Positions 22,501-36,300 of a DNA stretch of 64,000 nt are shown piece after piece. A model generated the notes under the pieces. The model searched no databases, had not been told where the DNA came from, and worked only from the letters and a program-made list of their open reading frames with translations. The position numbers were made by a program, and so were the translations under genes. The DNA lies in the NCBI RefSeq assembly GCF_021462225.1, contig NC_061800.1:13438749-13502748 (forward strand). Direction: 5' to 3'. Origin of the DNA: Girardinichthys multiradiatus (Eukaryota; Chordata; Actinopteri; Cyprinodontiformes; Goodeidae). Every line of letters starts with the position of its first letter. The first letter of the stretch is position 1.

Positions 22501-25500
22501 GACTGCTGAGAGCTAAGGGAATGGACGGCTCAACAGAGCTACGACTCTGTGTAAGTTTAACAACTGTACTAAAGAGAAACCTAGGATTATTCTTGTTCTC
22601 TTCTATTAATGATGAGAAATAAGCTGTTCTGGCTTGGCGAAGTGTCTTTTTATACAACAGTAGGCTATTTTTCCGAAATAAATAGGAATCCTCTAGGTAT
22701 GCAGAGCGCCATTTTCTCTCCAATTTTCTAACATTGTGCTTCAAAGTACGCAGCTCTGAATTAAACCAAGGAGCTAGTCTCCTATGAATAATGACCATCT
22801 TTTTCAAGGGGGCTGCATTGTCTAATGCACCATGCAATGATGAAGTAACACTATCAACAAGAGAATCCATTTGTGAAGGGGCAGAAACAAAATACACTGT
22901 ACCCCTGCTGGCAGGGGTACAGTGGAATTTATTCCACATGTATTTTGAGTCCCCTACATTGCTTGTGGCAAACTTTAACCAAAGCTTCTAATGGATTTTT
23001 TTTTCAAGGGCTTTCTTCAGGCCTCTCTTCCATAAAGACCATATTTGTACAGAGCATGATAATAGTTTTTGTAGTTTGTGGTTGTAATGTAACAAAATTT
23101 GAAAATGTTCAAAGAGTATGAACAATTTTACAAGAAACTATATTTTTACTACTCTTTCTGCTGGTCAAGTCTGTAAACATTTAAATATTTGTTTGTGCTC
23201 TACATTCCCATTTCATAATGTTTTTGTGTTCCTGACCTTCTCCAGGGCAGTCGTCTCGTCCTCTGATGTACATGTAGTAACCGTGTTTCTGCTCCAGCTC
23301 CTTAGGCAGGATCTGCAGAGCAAAGCAGGCCACACCATCCAAATTCAGCATGGCAGATTGGCCGACACTCACATAGGCATCGTAGAGTTTCCCATCTGCA
23401 ACTGTTAGAACAGAGTGATTGTTGTTGGTGACTATACTTGCAACTCATAATCAGTTACTTTAAAAAACGCATACAGTTCACACCAGATATTTACATACAA
23501 TGTATAAAAAGACAGGCAACCTTTTCTTCTCACTTTATGACATTAAATTAGACTAAACCTTTCTGAAATAGTTTGCTGGAATATTGGGCCATTACTCCTG
23601 ACGCAACTGCTGTAACCAAGTCAGGCTTGTAGCTCGTGCACACCTTTTTAGCTCCGCTCACAAATTTTCTGTACTGAGATCAGGGATTTATGATGGCCTC
23701 TTAAAACATTGACTTTGTTGTGATTAAGATACTTCGTAACTAATTTAACTGAATGCTGAAGCGGACCCATTTGTGCCCAACCTTTACTGCCCTGGGTGAT
23801 CTCTTGAGATGTTGTTCCAATATTGCTTCATAATGTTCTTTCCCCATGACGTACAGGTCCTTCTCAAAATATTAGCATATTGTGATGAAGTTCATTGTTT
23901 TCCATAATGTCATGATTAAAATTTAACATTCATATATTTTAGATTCATTGCACACTAACTGAAATATTTCAGGTCTTTTATTGTCTGAGGAAGATTGTGG
24001 AGAAGGGCTGATTCCAGACCTTGGGGGACCCGCGGAAGCAGTGGACTGAGTCTGGAGTAGAAACATCCAGAGCCACCGTGCACAGGCGTGTGCAAGAAAT
24101 GGGCTACAGGTGCCGCATTCCCCAGGTCAAGCCACTTTTGAACCAGAAACAGCGGCAGAAGCGCCTGACCTGGGCTACAGAGAAGCAGCACTGGACTGTT
24201 GCTCAGTGGTCCACAGTACTTTTTTCAGATGAAAGCAAATTCTGCATGTCATTCGGAAATCAAGATGCCAGAGTCTGGAGGAAGACTGGGGAGAAGGAAA
24301 TGCCAAAATGCCAGAAGTCCAGTGTCAAGTACCCACAGTCAGTGATGGTCTGGGGTGCCGTGTCAGCTGCTGGTGTTGGTCCACTGTGTTTTATCAAGGG
24401 CAGGGTCAATGCAGCTAGCTATCAGGAGATTTTGGAGCACTTCATGCTTCCATCTGCTGAAAAGCTTTATGGAGATGAATATTTCATTTTTCAGTGCGAC
24501 CTGGCACCTGCTCACAGTGCCAAAACCACTGGTAAATGGTTTACTGACCATGGTATCACTGTGCTCAATTGGCCTGCCAACTCTCCTGACCTGAACCCCA
24601 TAGAGAATCTGTGGGATATTGTGAAGAGAACGTTGAGAGACTCAAGACCCAACACTCTGGATGAGCTAAAGGCCGCTATTGAAGCATCCTGGGCCTCCAT
24701 AAGACCTCAGCAGTGCCACAGGCTGATTGCCTCCATGCCACGCCGCATTGAAGCAGTCATTTCTGTCAAAGGATTCCCGACCAAGTATTGAGTGCATAAC
24801 TGTACATGGTTATTTGAAGGTTGACGTTTTTTGTATTAAAAACACTTTTCTTTCATTGGTCGGATGAAATATGCTAATTTTGTGAGATAGGAATTTTGGG
24901 TTTTCATGAGCTGTATGCCAAAATCATCCGTATTAAGACAATAAAAGACCTGAAATATTTCAGTTAGTGTGCAATGAATCTAAAATATATGAATGTTAAA
25001 TTTTCATCATGACATTATGGAAAATAATTAACTTTATCACAATATGCTAATATTTTGAGAAGGACCTGTATTGATTTAATACAATTCACAAATATCTCAT
25101 TAAATCCAAATTTTCCCAAAACTTTGTATATAAAATTCCAATTTACACTGTTGAAGGCTTTCCCTGCGTCTATATTTACTAGAATTGCACGATCCCCTCT
25201 ACTTTGTAGGTGCTCTATGATATGTAGAGTCCTTCTTATATTGTCTTGTGTTTGTCTTCCTTTGATAAAGCCAGTCTGATCCTCATCGATCAAATCCAGC
25301 GTATACATTAAACAATGTTATCAACTGATTTTCCAATTTTCCCTTTATCAATAGATATCTTCCTTCTTTGTCCTTAATTTCCTTGAACAATTCAAAGTGA
25401 ACATTATTCGAAATCAATGTCATAACTCCCCTTTTATGCTTCTGCCCTAATGAACAGGAGAAAGAATTTAATCTGCACTTTTTCTTTTCTAAATTTGGTC

Positions 25501-28500
25501 AAGACCTTATCTCTCTTCTTAATATTATTTAAACTGTTAACATCCAATGAGACCACTGTTATATCATAAGCCATTACTTATCTATCTTAATTTGATTCAC
25601 ACCTTCTCCACCAAACAACGACCTATCAACAAACATTAAATTAACAAAAAGTCTGAACTCCAAACTAAGAGTGGGCCAAATTCCCAAGAGGCCCTGTCCC
25701 CCTGCTGGTAAGGGAGGGGGGGTGACCTTTCATAAACAAAGGGCCCCCTCTAGTGGTTTTGGGTAAACCCATAAGTTTTCCCGACCTGCCTGATAAGTCC
25801 AACAGTCATTTGTTTATTGATTCTCCCTGTTGGGTCTAGTCTAAACTTTAGAGAAGTCTGAAGACCCAACCCTCACCCCCTGTTTCCAAAGGGGCGGGAA
25901 GGGTGATTACTTCCATCGGCCCTAATAGACTATCTCCAGCTTCTTACCCTTTTACCTAGAAAACGGTCAACGTTGGGGCCGTCATCCATAGACCATTTAT
26001 TTACATCGGTGCCCTTAATGTCCTCATCTTTTAAATTCCTGCAGCTTTTCCTTCGCTCGGTTCCATGCATTCCGGCCTGTGTCCTCTGTAGTGGTGGTCC
26101 TGCAGTCCGTTCTCCATTCCTTCCCGATGCGCTGCCATGGTAGCGCCCTCTGGATTTTCTCCTCCAGTGGAGGTCCGGTGCCACTTTTGTCCTGAATCTT
26201 CAGTCCTTGTCCCCTCGTGTCTTTTGCTGCCTCCTCCGCGCTGTTAGAAATCTTGGCCCCATCCAACCAGTGAATCCGTATTTTTGTCATTGGTCTCTGG
26301 AAGCGGATTTTTGTTCTTTCAGAGCCTTTTTAATCTCGGAACAGGATTTTTGTTTTTCTATTACCTCGGTGAGGAAATCATGGTCAAAAAATATCCGTAT
26401 TCTCTCGACTTCGATTTTCTTTTTCCAAGCCTGGTCAGAATGTATTTTTTGGTTTCATATTTGAGAAAATTGACCACTATGGACCTCGGATTAACACCTG
26501 GTGGTGGGTTCTTTCCGAGGCTTCTATGAGCCCGCTGGATCTGCAGCTCGGTTCCGTCCGGTAGCACCAGCTCCCGGTGCAGGAGACCTTCTACCATTTC
26601 TCGAACCAATTTGTTGTCTTGTTCAGCCACATTGTAGATTCTTATATTACAGCGCCTACCATGACCCTCCACGTCAGTTAACTTCTCTTGTAGTTTTCTT
26701 TGCTGTTTTAACAAATTCAGAATGGCGTCCTTCGCTTCCGTATTCCACTCTTCCAGCTCTGCTATACGGCCCTGCGCTTCGCTGACATCTTGAGGTTTCC
26801 TCAATTCTGCGTGGTTTTGTGTCACTGTTCTTATAATTTCTTATTTGAAATCATTGAATTCTCGCTTCACCTCGTCCTTGAATTCATCTTTGAATTGTGA
26901 GGTCCTGCTTCATCTCCTTTTTGAATTCCAACACGGCCTGGAGCTGCTTCGAGTCACCACTTTTTTCTTCCATTTGTTCGGCTTCAGAATCGTGTTCTTT
27001 GGGCATTTTTTTCTTCATACTTCTTTGCCTATGTCCTCCACTCATTTCGTGTCTGGGTGAATCGTGTTTTAATTAGTTTCTTTGTTTTAGGGAGGTTTTT
27101 TCGTTTCCTCGACACGGGAGCTCAGTCTTATGCTGCCATCTTGCTTCGCGTCCCACCGGAAGCCCGGTTAATATTCTTAATGTGTGTAAATTTTGATTTT
27201 AAAGAAAGTAATAGAAAGATTCTCTCCTTATTCTGGCATTTAGCAAATTGAAATAATTTTGTTCATCCTAACTGATCTTAAACTGGAAGAGTTTATTTCG
27301 AGTTAATGTCAGACAATGAGGAAAAAAAAGGTTGTGTCTTTTCATACAGCATAGGTAAAAATCAGTTTTCAATTGTATACCGTGAGGAAACAGAAGAAGA
27401 ATTGTTCACCTTGTTGTTTGGAAAATGTTGTAGTCAGTTTCCTGTAAGCTAAAATCAGGTCGACTTTACAGATAAAAATGAAGGCAGTCAGAAGCAGAAG
27501 GGTAATGGGGGCACTGAGGCAGATAGCCACATTCATGTAGAACACACCGTGGTCAGCTGAGGATAAAAGGTAGACACATATAAACAGTTACTCAATAGCC
27601 TTAGGGAGCATATAAACAAGAATAAACAAGTTATCTGGTTAGACTGGTTGTCAAGTAATTACTTTGCCTGTTCCAGAGATTTCAAGCAAATACCTTCCTG
27701 TAGCCAGGCCTTGCCAAACTTCTCTTCAACCGGGCTTGAGATGTGGCAATTGATGGGGACATTCAGGAACTCATGTCGAACTATGGAGATGGACAGATTT
27801 GACTGACCATACACCTTGCCTCTGTCATGAATGCTATAAAAGACAGAAAAAGTCATCCAAAACATGCACCCTAATAGTTATTTATTAAAAAGGACAGTTT
27901 CTTATTCTGCTATGTATAATATGTTGGTGAATCAAATGTACATACATGTTGGTCTATATATGAAGAAATTCAACACATTTTGTGGGACAAGTCTAGTCTT
28001 TGATGTATTTATGCATGTTGTTGATGATGCACCTCCGTTGTGATTATGTGTGTATTTTGTGTGTAAAACTGCCGATATTAAATTGTACCAGCACAGGCTA
28101 CGTTACCATATTTCAGGATAAACTATCATCTGAGGATGAAAACTCAATGCTAAGGGACCACAGGAGGGCAGAAAAAAATTATCAAAAAGTAGGGGAGGCT
28201 GTGATCTGTTGAAGCAACTTCTAGTATTCATCAAGGTAAGGTGAGTAAATCTTTATCAGCACAGACAGAGTGGCATTGATTAGCATGAGATTGAGTAATG
28301 TTAATATTGGGCATCTCTAAGCTGGGACGTTTTTGACATGTCTATTTAACCTGTGATAACCAGGTTTAGCTTGAGATCAAATTACATAAGCAGACGTGTT
28401 GGAAGCCCGTGCAAGAAAATAAAACCCAAATTTCAGGCGGGTGACCGGAGGTTGTCCCAAGGAGGCACAGAGTACCGGCGGGCGACCTGAACATGAGGCA

Positions 28501-31500
28501 GGTCCACCTGGACACCCTCATCACAGAGTTCAGGGACAGGTACACAAAAAATAAAGTTTTTTGCCAAAATGCTCCACTTTTGAACATAAATCTGTTGGGC
28601 TTCTTCTTGGCACGCAGAAAACAATTCTGAGTGCTACTCTTCCAGACAGGACATAAAAAAAAGAAAGAAGATGCAGGGACTCACAATGTCCAGGACTCTT
28701 TCAGTCCTGTGTAGTCGCTAGCGTATGTGCCATTAATGGTCCAGAACATGAAAATCTCTGTATCCTCGCTGAAGCCGGTGTAGGCTAAACACTGCAGCTC
28801 TGCTCTCTTACCTGGTTGTCAAGTAAAGCAGAAAACAAGCAGAAGATCAATGACAAATCTACTCTCCTAACTTATCATGTTTGCAAAGACTCAACAAAAC
28901 AAGGTGCTTAAGGACCAAAGATTTATCATGACAAATTATAAATCAGAATGCATTAGTGTCACTTTTGTAGAGATTCTCACTAATGGTGAGACTTACCCAC
29001 TTGAACTATGACCACATCGTTTAGAGGGCTTATGACATGGAGCTCTGGAAAGACCTCTGGAGCACCTAACACAGCAGAAAACTACCTTTAAAACTACTTC
29101 CCCTTTAATGTGACATTTACAACTCAACAAAAAAATATTTTTGCTGGGGGAAAAATATAACATAACCTGGTGGTATAAATGTGTGCACATCCTTAAACTA
29201 AAACGTTGTTGCAGCATTTTATGAATTAGGTTTAGCATTTAGCCTTCTTGAGTTCAAACCTGTCTACAGCTATGGTGAATCTTACCAACCTGAAATTATG
29301 GTCACTTGCTGTAGTGGGTTATTCCTGACACTTGCTCAAGAATGAAACAATCACATCATTATATCTATGTATCTATCAAATGGAAAACTGGCAACATGTA
29401 GAGGCCTGCTGGAATTACTAGGAAACTTGAGCGGTATTCCACAAGGAACAATGTCTGTACTGTCCATTTGTCTGGACTAAGGAATAGAGTTACATGTCAG
29501 AAACCTTTTATTCCACAGAAAACAACCATGGCAGGCCAAAACCTGAACTGTTTGACTGTTATCCAAAAGTATGTTTGGCAGAAAATCACCACAACACATC
29601 ACCAAAGGAACAGTGAAACATGGTGGTGGTTGCATCATGTTCTGGGTTTACCTTTCTTTGGAACTGGGGTTTTTGTTCAGGAGGATTAAATTAATTCTAA
29701 GTTATAGTTCCAAATATTTAGGATTAGATTTTAAATCAAAACCTTCAGGTGCCTTTTAGAAAGCTGAAGAGAGATTTCCTATTTCATTACCACTATGAGT
29801 CAAAACATACACTCAAATCAATCATGCAAAAGAAAATTTAAGTTTAAAATGCTTTCAGGTTTAAACCTGAAAGAAAATCTGCAGGGTCACCTCAAGAGAC
29901 ATCGGAACAAAAAACTGTTCTCACAGTCAGATAAATTATTAGAGGTAAAAAGTGGACAATTATTTTCAAGTCAGGATGTACACACAGACCTTTACCACAA
30001 AAAGACTGAATTCTTAAATCAACTAAACAAAGTAATAGTTTAAGTGTTTACATACTTAGGCAGCAAAGATATTCAATTTTTTTTTCATTAAAAATGTTTT
30101 TTTGGAAATGCCTTCATTCTTAAATACAAACTGACATGGGTATGTCACATTAAAAAGTGAAAAAAGGTTTTTTATCATGGTCACATTTTATGTATCACAA
30201 TAACTTTAACTGGTTTGTGTAGACATTTAAGATCTGCTGTACCGTTTGTAACAGTCAGCTGGATACTTCGTGCTGTAGTGTAATTCTGGCCATCTACAGT
30301 AATGTCTATCAGGCAGGTGTATTTTCCTGCATCTCTCTCCGACACTGCCGGCAGCCTCATGAAACCGTCTACATTCAGATAGATGGACTCCTCATCCAGC
30401 TGCACTGGCTGACAGTCCTACAAACAAACACAATACTTTCACTTTTTACAGGATGATGACAAATTTAATTATTGCCGTTATTCCTGAGAATCCTAAAACA
30501 AAATTGAAAAAACAAAGCCATTGAGCGATTCTTTCAGTCAGGAAAGCGTGACAAAGCCACTTTTAATGCTTTAAAAATCTAATGATTCAAGGTGAGAAGC
30601 ATTGTCCAAAAAAAAAAAAAAATGGAACAGAGTTCCAGAGAATGACTGGCCTATCAAAATTACTCCAAGAACACATTGATGAATAATCCATAAAGTCAAA
30701 AAGAACCGAGAACAAAATCTAAGGCACTGAACTCTTTCAAGTTCAAGGACTATGTAACTTTTGCATGGCCCTGTACAGGACCTTCTCAAAATATTAGCAT
30801 ATTGTGATAAAGTTCATTATTTTCCATAATGTAATGATGAAAATTTAACATTCATATATTTTAGATTCATTGCACACTAACTGAAATATTTCAGGTCTTT
30901 TATTGTCTTAATACGGATGATTTTGGCATACAGCTCATGAAAACCCAAAATTCCTATCTCACAAAATTAGCATATTTCATCCGACCAATAAAAGAAAAGT
31001 GTTTTTAATACAAAATACGTCAACCTTCAAATAATCATGTACAGTTATGCACTCAATACTTGGTCGGGAATCCTTTTGCAGAAATGATTGCTTCTATGCG
31101 GCGTGGCATGGAGGCAATCAGCCTGTGGCACTGCTGAGGTCTTATGGAGACCCAGGATGCTTCGATAGCGGCCTTTAGCTCATCCAGAGTGTTGGGTCTT
31201 GAGTCTCTCAAAGTTCTCTTCACAATATCCCACAGATTCTCTATGGGGTTCAGGTCAGGAGAGTTGGCAGGCCAATTGAGCACAGTGATACCATGGTCAG
31301 TAAACCATTTACCAGTGGTTTTGGCACTGTGAGCAGGTGCCAGGTCGTGCTGAAAAATGAAATCTTCATCTCCATAAAGCTTTTCAGCAGATGGAAGCAG
31401 GAAGTGCTCCAAAATCTCCTGATAGCTAGCTGCATTGACCCTGCCCTTGATAAAACACAGTGGACCAACACCAGCAGCTGACACGGCACCCCAGACCATC

Positions 31501-33280
31501 ACTGACTGTGGGTACTTGACACTGGACTTCTGGCATTTTGGCATTTCCTTCTCCCCAGTCTTCCCCCAGACTCTGGCACCTTGATTTCCGAATGACATGC
31601 AGAATTTGCTTTCATCTGAAAAAAGTACTGTGGACCACTGAGCAACAGTCCAGTGCTGCTTCTCTGTAGCTCAGGTCAGGCGCTTCCGCCGCTGTTTCTG
31701 GTTCAAAGGTGGCTTGACCTGGGGAATGCAGCACCTGTAGCCCATTTCCTGCACACGCCTGTGCACGGTGGCTCTGGATGTTTCTACTCCAGACTCAGTC
31801 CACTGCTTCCGCAGGTCCCCCAAGGTCTGGAATCGGTCCTTCTACACAATCTTCCTCCGGTCACCTCTCCTCGTTGTGCAGCGTTTTCTGCCACACTTTT
31901 TCCTTCCCACAGACTTCCCACTGAGGTGCCTTGATACAGCACTCTGGGAACATCCTATTCATTCAGAAATTTCTTTCTGTGTCTTACCCTCTTGCTTGAG
32001 GGTGTCAATAGTGGCCTTCTGAACAGCAGTCAGGTCGGCAGTCTTACCCATGATTGGGGTTTTGAGTGATGAACCAGGCTGGGAGTTTTAAAGGCCTCAG
32101 GAATCTTTTGCAGGTGTTTAGAGTTAACTCGTTGATTCAGATGATTAGGTTCATAGCTCGTTTAGAGACCCTTTTAATGATATGCTAATTTTGTGAGATA
32201 GGAATTTTGGGTTTTCATGAGCTGTATGCTAAAATCATCCGTATTAAGACAATAAAAGACCTGAAATATTTCAGTTAGTGTGCAATGAATCTAAAATATA
32301 TGAATGTTAAATTTTCATCATGACATTATGGAAAATAATTAACTTTATCACAATATGCTAATATTTTGAGAAGGACCTGTATGTGTTGTGTGTGCAGATG
32401 CTTTGAACAAGGTATCAACAGAAGGGGGCAGTGTTGTGCTTATTATGCCATTAAACATTAGATATGATGAAAAAAACTCAAAACAAAGTTTTGCTTTCAG
32501 CCACAGTTATGAAACAACTTTAAAGTTCTGCTGACATTTGCTGTTCACATCCCAATACATTTTTTGTCATTGATAACTACTTATGGTATCACAGTACCAG
32601 TGCATTGCTAGACTGATGTATGAGTCATGAATCTATCTTGTTACAGGAAACCATTTAAAAGATGTAAAGTGGTGTCAGTTGACTATATGGGTTTCTGTGA
32701 CATAAATGCAGATGTGCACAATGTAAATGCTGCAGAGCTGAATACCTTCATCCATCGGATTTTCCTTGTGAGATTCAGTCTGAAGATCTCAGTCTGTTTG
32801 CACCGCAGACCGTCTCTTACTCTCTTTACAACTGAGATGTTCTCATTTGGATCAGGGCAGTCTTTTCTTGACACTAAAACTCTAAATCTTCTTTTTGATG
32901 ATGTAGTTTCATTCCTACAAAGAAAATCACAAACACTGAAACGACTCAAGGTGCTTATTCTTTTAAGGCTATTCATAACAGTGTATGTTAAAAGTACCCA
33001 AAAAATGATGTGTTTTCTACCTTTTTTCACAGATATAGCTTCCAGTATGAGTTATCTGCACGGGCTGAAACCACAGCAACCCGTCTCTGACCTCTACTCC
33101 AGTGGGCAGGCTCTCATTGCCACTGTCTCCTCTGCTCCACATTATCTCGGAATGAGCATCAGCTGGCTGGCATTTCAGCAAAAACAGGTGACCAACACTC
33201 ACATGGTAGGTATCTGCCTCACCCTGGTGGTCTGAATGAGGCAGTGCACAGAAGCCTGTGGTTACTTAGGGCTGCATGTA

Positions 33281-33346
<66 letters not shown>

Positions 33347-36300
33347 AAAAGTAAGGAAAAGTGCGTTTAGTTAAATTTTTTAAAAGTAGAACGATGCTTC
33401 TTGTCAATAACAGCACCATGCATGTTTATTTTCCCTTTTATGATGGTAAATTTGTAAGTAAAATTAATCTGTGGGTTAAGTAGTGCAGTAGTAGTAGTGT
33501 AGAGCATGCCCATAAAAAAAGCAAAAAACCTTTAAAGTCATGTCTGCTAATGCTAACCAGCTTTTGGTGGAGGCAGTGTAATGGTGTGGCACATATATCT
33601 TTCTGGAAAGAAAAAAAATCTTGTCATATTTGGAGGCAATCTCAAAGTAGAGACATATCAAGACGCGATTCTGCAACCAGAGGCAATCCAATATCTCCAC
33701 TCGCTCCTCAGTGATCGAGCTCTATCTTTCACAATGTCAATGTCTGCCCCACAGAGCAGGGTCTACCGGAGACTACTCCCAGAATTTGGTTAAGAGGATG
33801 AAATGCCAACAGGCCTAGTCTCAACCCCATGGAACGCTTCTGGGATCAGCTCGGCTGTGCTGTTTGTGCCAGAGTGACCGACACAACCACATGAGATGAT
33901 TCACGACAAATGCTGGTTGAAGAATGGGATCTATCTATCTATCTGGAGCTATTGTTATTCACACTTTGGCTTCACGATTTTGAGGGGCAGTTTTCTTCTG
34001 GTGGTCTTTGCAACAGAATCTTGCTCATCTGTTGTTAATTTGTACAGTTTTTTACCTATAAAGTTGTTTTTTAAATACAGCGATGACGTTATTGTGACTG
34101 TAATCCACACACCCAGAGAACTTCCAAGTACTGCAGTAAGTGTAAAAGACCAATGAGATGTCAGATATTCAAAACTACCAGGTAACAACAAATCACCAAT
34201 GTGGAACAATTTGTTTTAACACAAAAAGTCACGTTAAAAATGCATAGGAAATGCCAATATCACAAGCATCACAAAAACAAATAGCAAGACCAAGTAACCT
34301 AGCAGACATTTTTTTGGACAGACAAAAAAACTCTACCATGACAGAAAAAGAAAATAACCAAACCACTCACAAGATGCACAGGTAAATTATATAAAAACTC
34401 AATGCTATAAAATTAGAACAAGACTACTATGATGGGGCAGAAAATGAGAGTAAAAATCAATCTTTAGTCCTACAAACAGATGTGCAAAGGATTACAACAC
34501 ATTTTAACATTTTTGTGCCTGTTGACGTTTTCTTTTACACAAATTAGCATTTTCTGTCACTTTTCTTTAAAGTCTGAGCTTCATATTCTCTGTGTATTCT
34601 GTGGGAATTAAAGGATTGTGGAGTCTAGACACCACAGCAAAAATCTGCCAAAAAAGTTCCATTGTCTCTTAATCTGATCGACTGAAAAACTAACAAGTGC
34701 AGGAGAAAATGTGAAGAATTATTAAGCTGCAATGACCTGTTGTGCACCCTTAAAATAAGACTTTGTTAAAGCACTTTCTGATATTAGTGTAGCATTCATT
34801 CTTTTTGGTTACACACCTATGTTACAATCCTTGATGGTGTCCCTGTAAATGGACTGAATTTAGCACTTTCTAGTCATACTGACCACTTAAAATGCTTTAC
34901 AATTGACCCAATCACACTCAAGCACACATTAATACACCGATACACAAATCTGTACACAAGTTGGCCAGGCAGGTGCCTTACCCAGGGGCACATTGACACA
35001 TGCAAGAGGAGGAGCTGGACTGGAACCTACAACTTTCTAAGTGCAAGACGGCCTCTCTACCCACATCTGAATCCCTCAGTCATTTATACTCTGCCTGCCA
35101 ACTAAGGTGTCTCCGCTCTCTTCCAGAGATATGATGATTTATAAAACTTTAGACCTCTAAGCGTATGTCGTTTACAACTTATACATACATGCTGGACTCA
35201 TGCACACCTTACACCTCTGATCTGACTGACTGTTGCACCTCATTATTGAAACCTAAATTTAAAATTTATTTTGAATTGAAAAAAAAGTCATGTTCAGAAC
35301 TTGTATACATGGTGTTTTTCCTTTTTGTTTTGACCTTTGATGCGGGTTGTAATGCCTGCCATTAATTACTTAATTTAATCTTATGAATCTGAAAGACAGT
35401 TCAGTTGTCCCAGTGTTGTCTTTACATTTGCATTCTTTACTTTAAGCCATAGTTTGCAGGGAGATTCCAAGGTGGATGAAATCATGATTACGACTAAATA
35501 TCAGTCAGATTTGACCTAAATCTTCAAGTGTCTTTTAGAAAACTGAAGTTAAAAAGGTTTTTAAATGTCAGCATCACTGTGAGTCCAAGCATGCATCCTA
35601 AACAATAATGGAACGGTTTTGCCAGAAGAAATAATCCAGTTTTGGAATGGCATAGGCAGAGTCCAGAAATAACTCTGTCAGCAAATTACTAAGAACACCT
35701 CGAGAGGGCCGTGGACAAGAGATGTCTTTAGAGTCTGACAGATTTGGAGAACTTTTGCAAGGTAGAGTGTCAAGTAAAGATGTAGGATGACAATAGACAT
35801 CTATTATTATTACTTTATTTAACCAGGAAAGACCCACTGAAATTTAAAATCAAATTTACAAGGGTAACCTAAACAAATAGCACTAAAAGACATTACACAT
35901 ACCATTTTACAAATTATGAAACATCAGTGATCAGCAAAATATAAATAAAAATAAAAAGTCCAATAATATATCCATCAGTGTAAATAAATAATTCATCAAT
36001 AAAAACTGTTACATTCAGATCTTTGACTATTTAAAATGTTAAGTGTTTGTTTTGAACTCACTCAGTCACAAGTTCCTTCAAATGAAACTCATTCTGTAGC
36101 AAAAAGGTGAGGTACTCAAATTATTTTTATCCCAACTTATTGTGAGTTTTTTTAAAATACAGTGATCCTACACCTTCTAAATAATCAAAGATGTTAGATT
36201 CAAGGAGAGAAGGCAAAGCATAGATTAATAGATGAAAATATGCCAATGGTCTATTTAGGCTTGTGATTAATCTTCAAGAGTGGTGATAGATAGGACATTT

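Noticed and set aside
33895..34209. Overlapping frames with hydrophobic stretches in the gene A first intron
   Set aside because: No splice sites in the needed phase and no similarity to Ig or TIR segments; exon phases of gene A are already complete.
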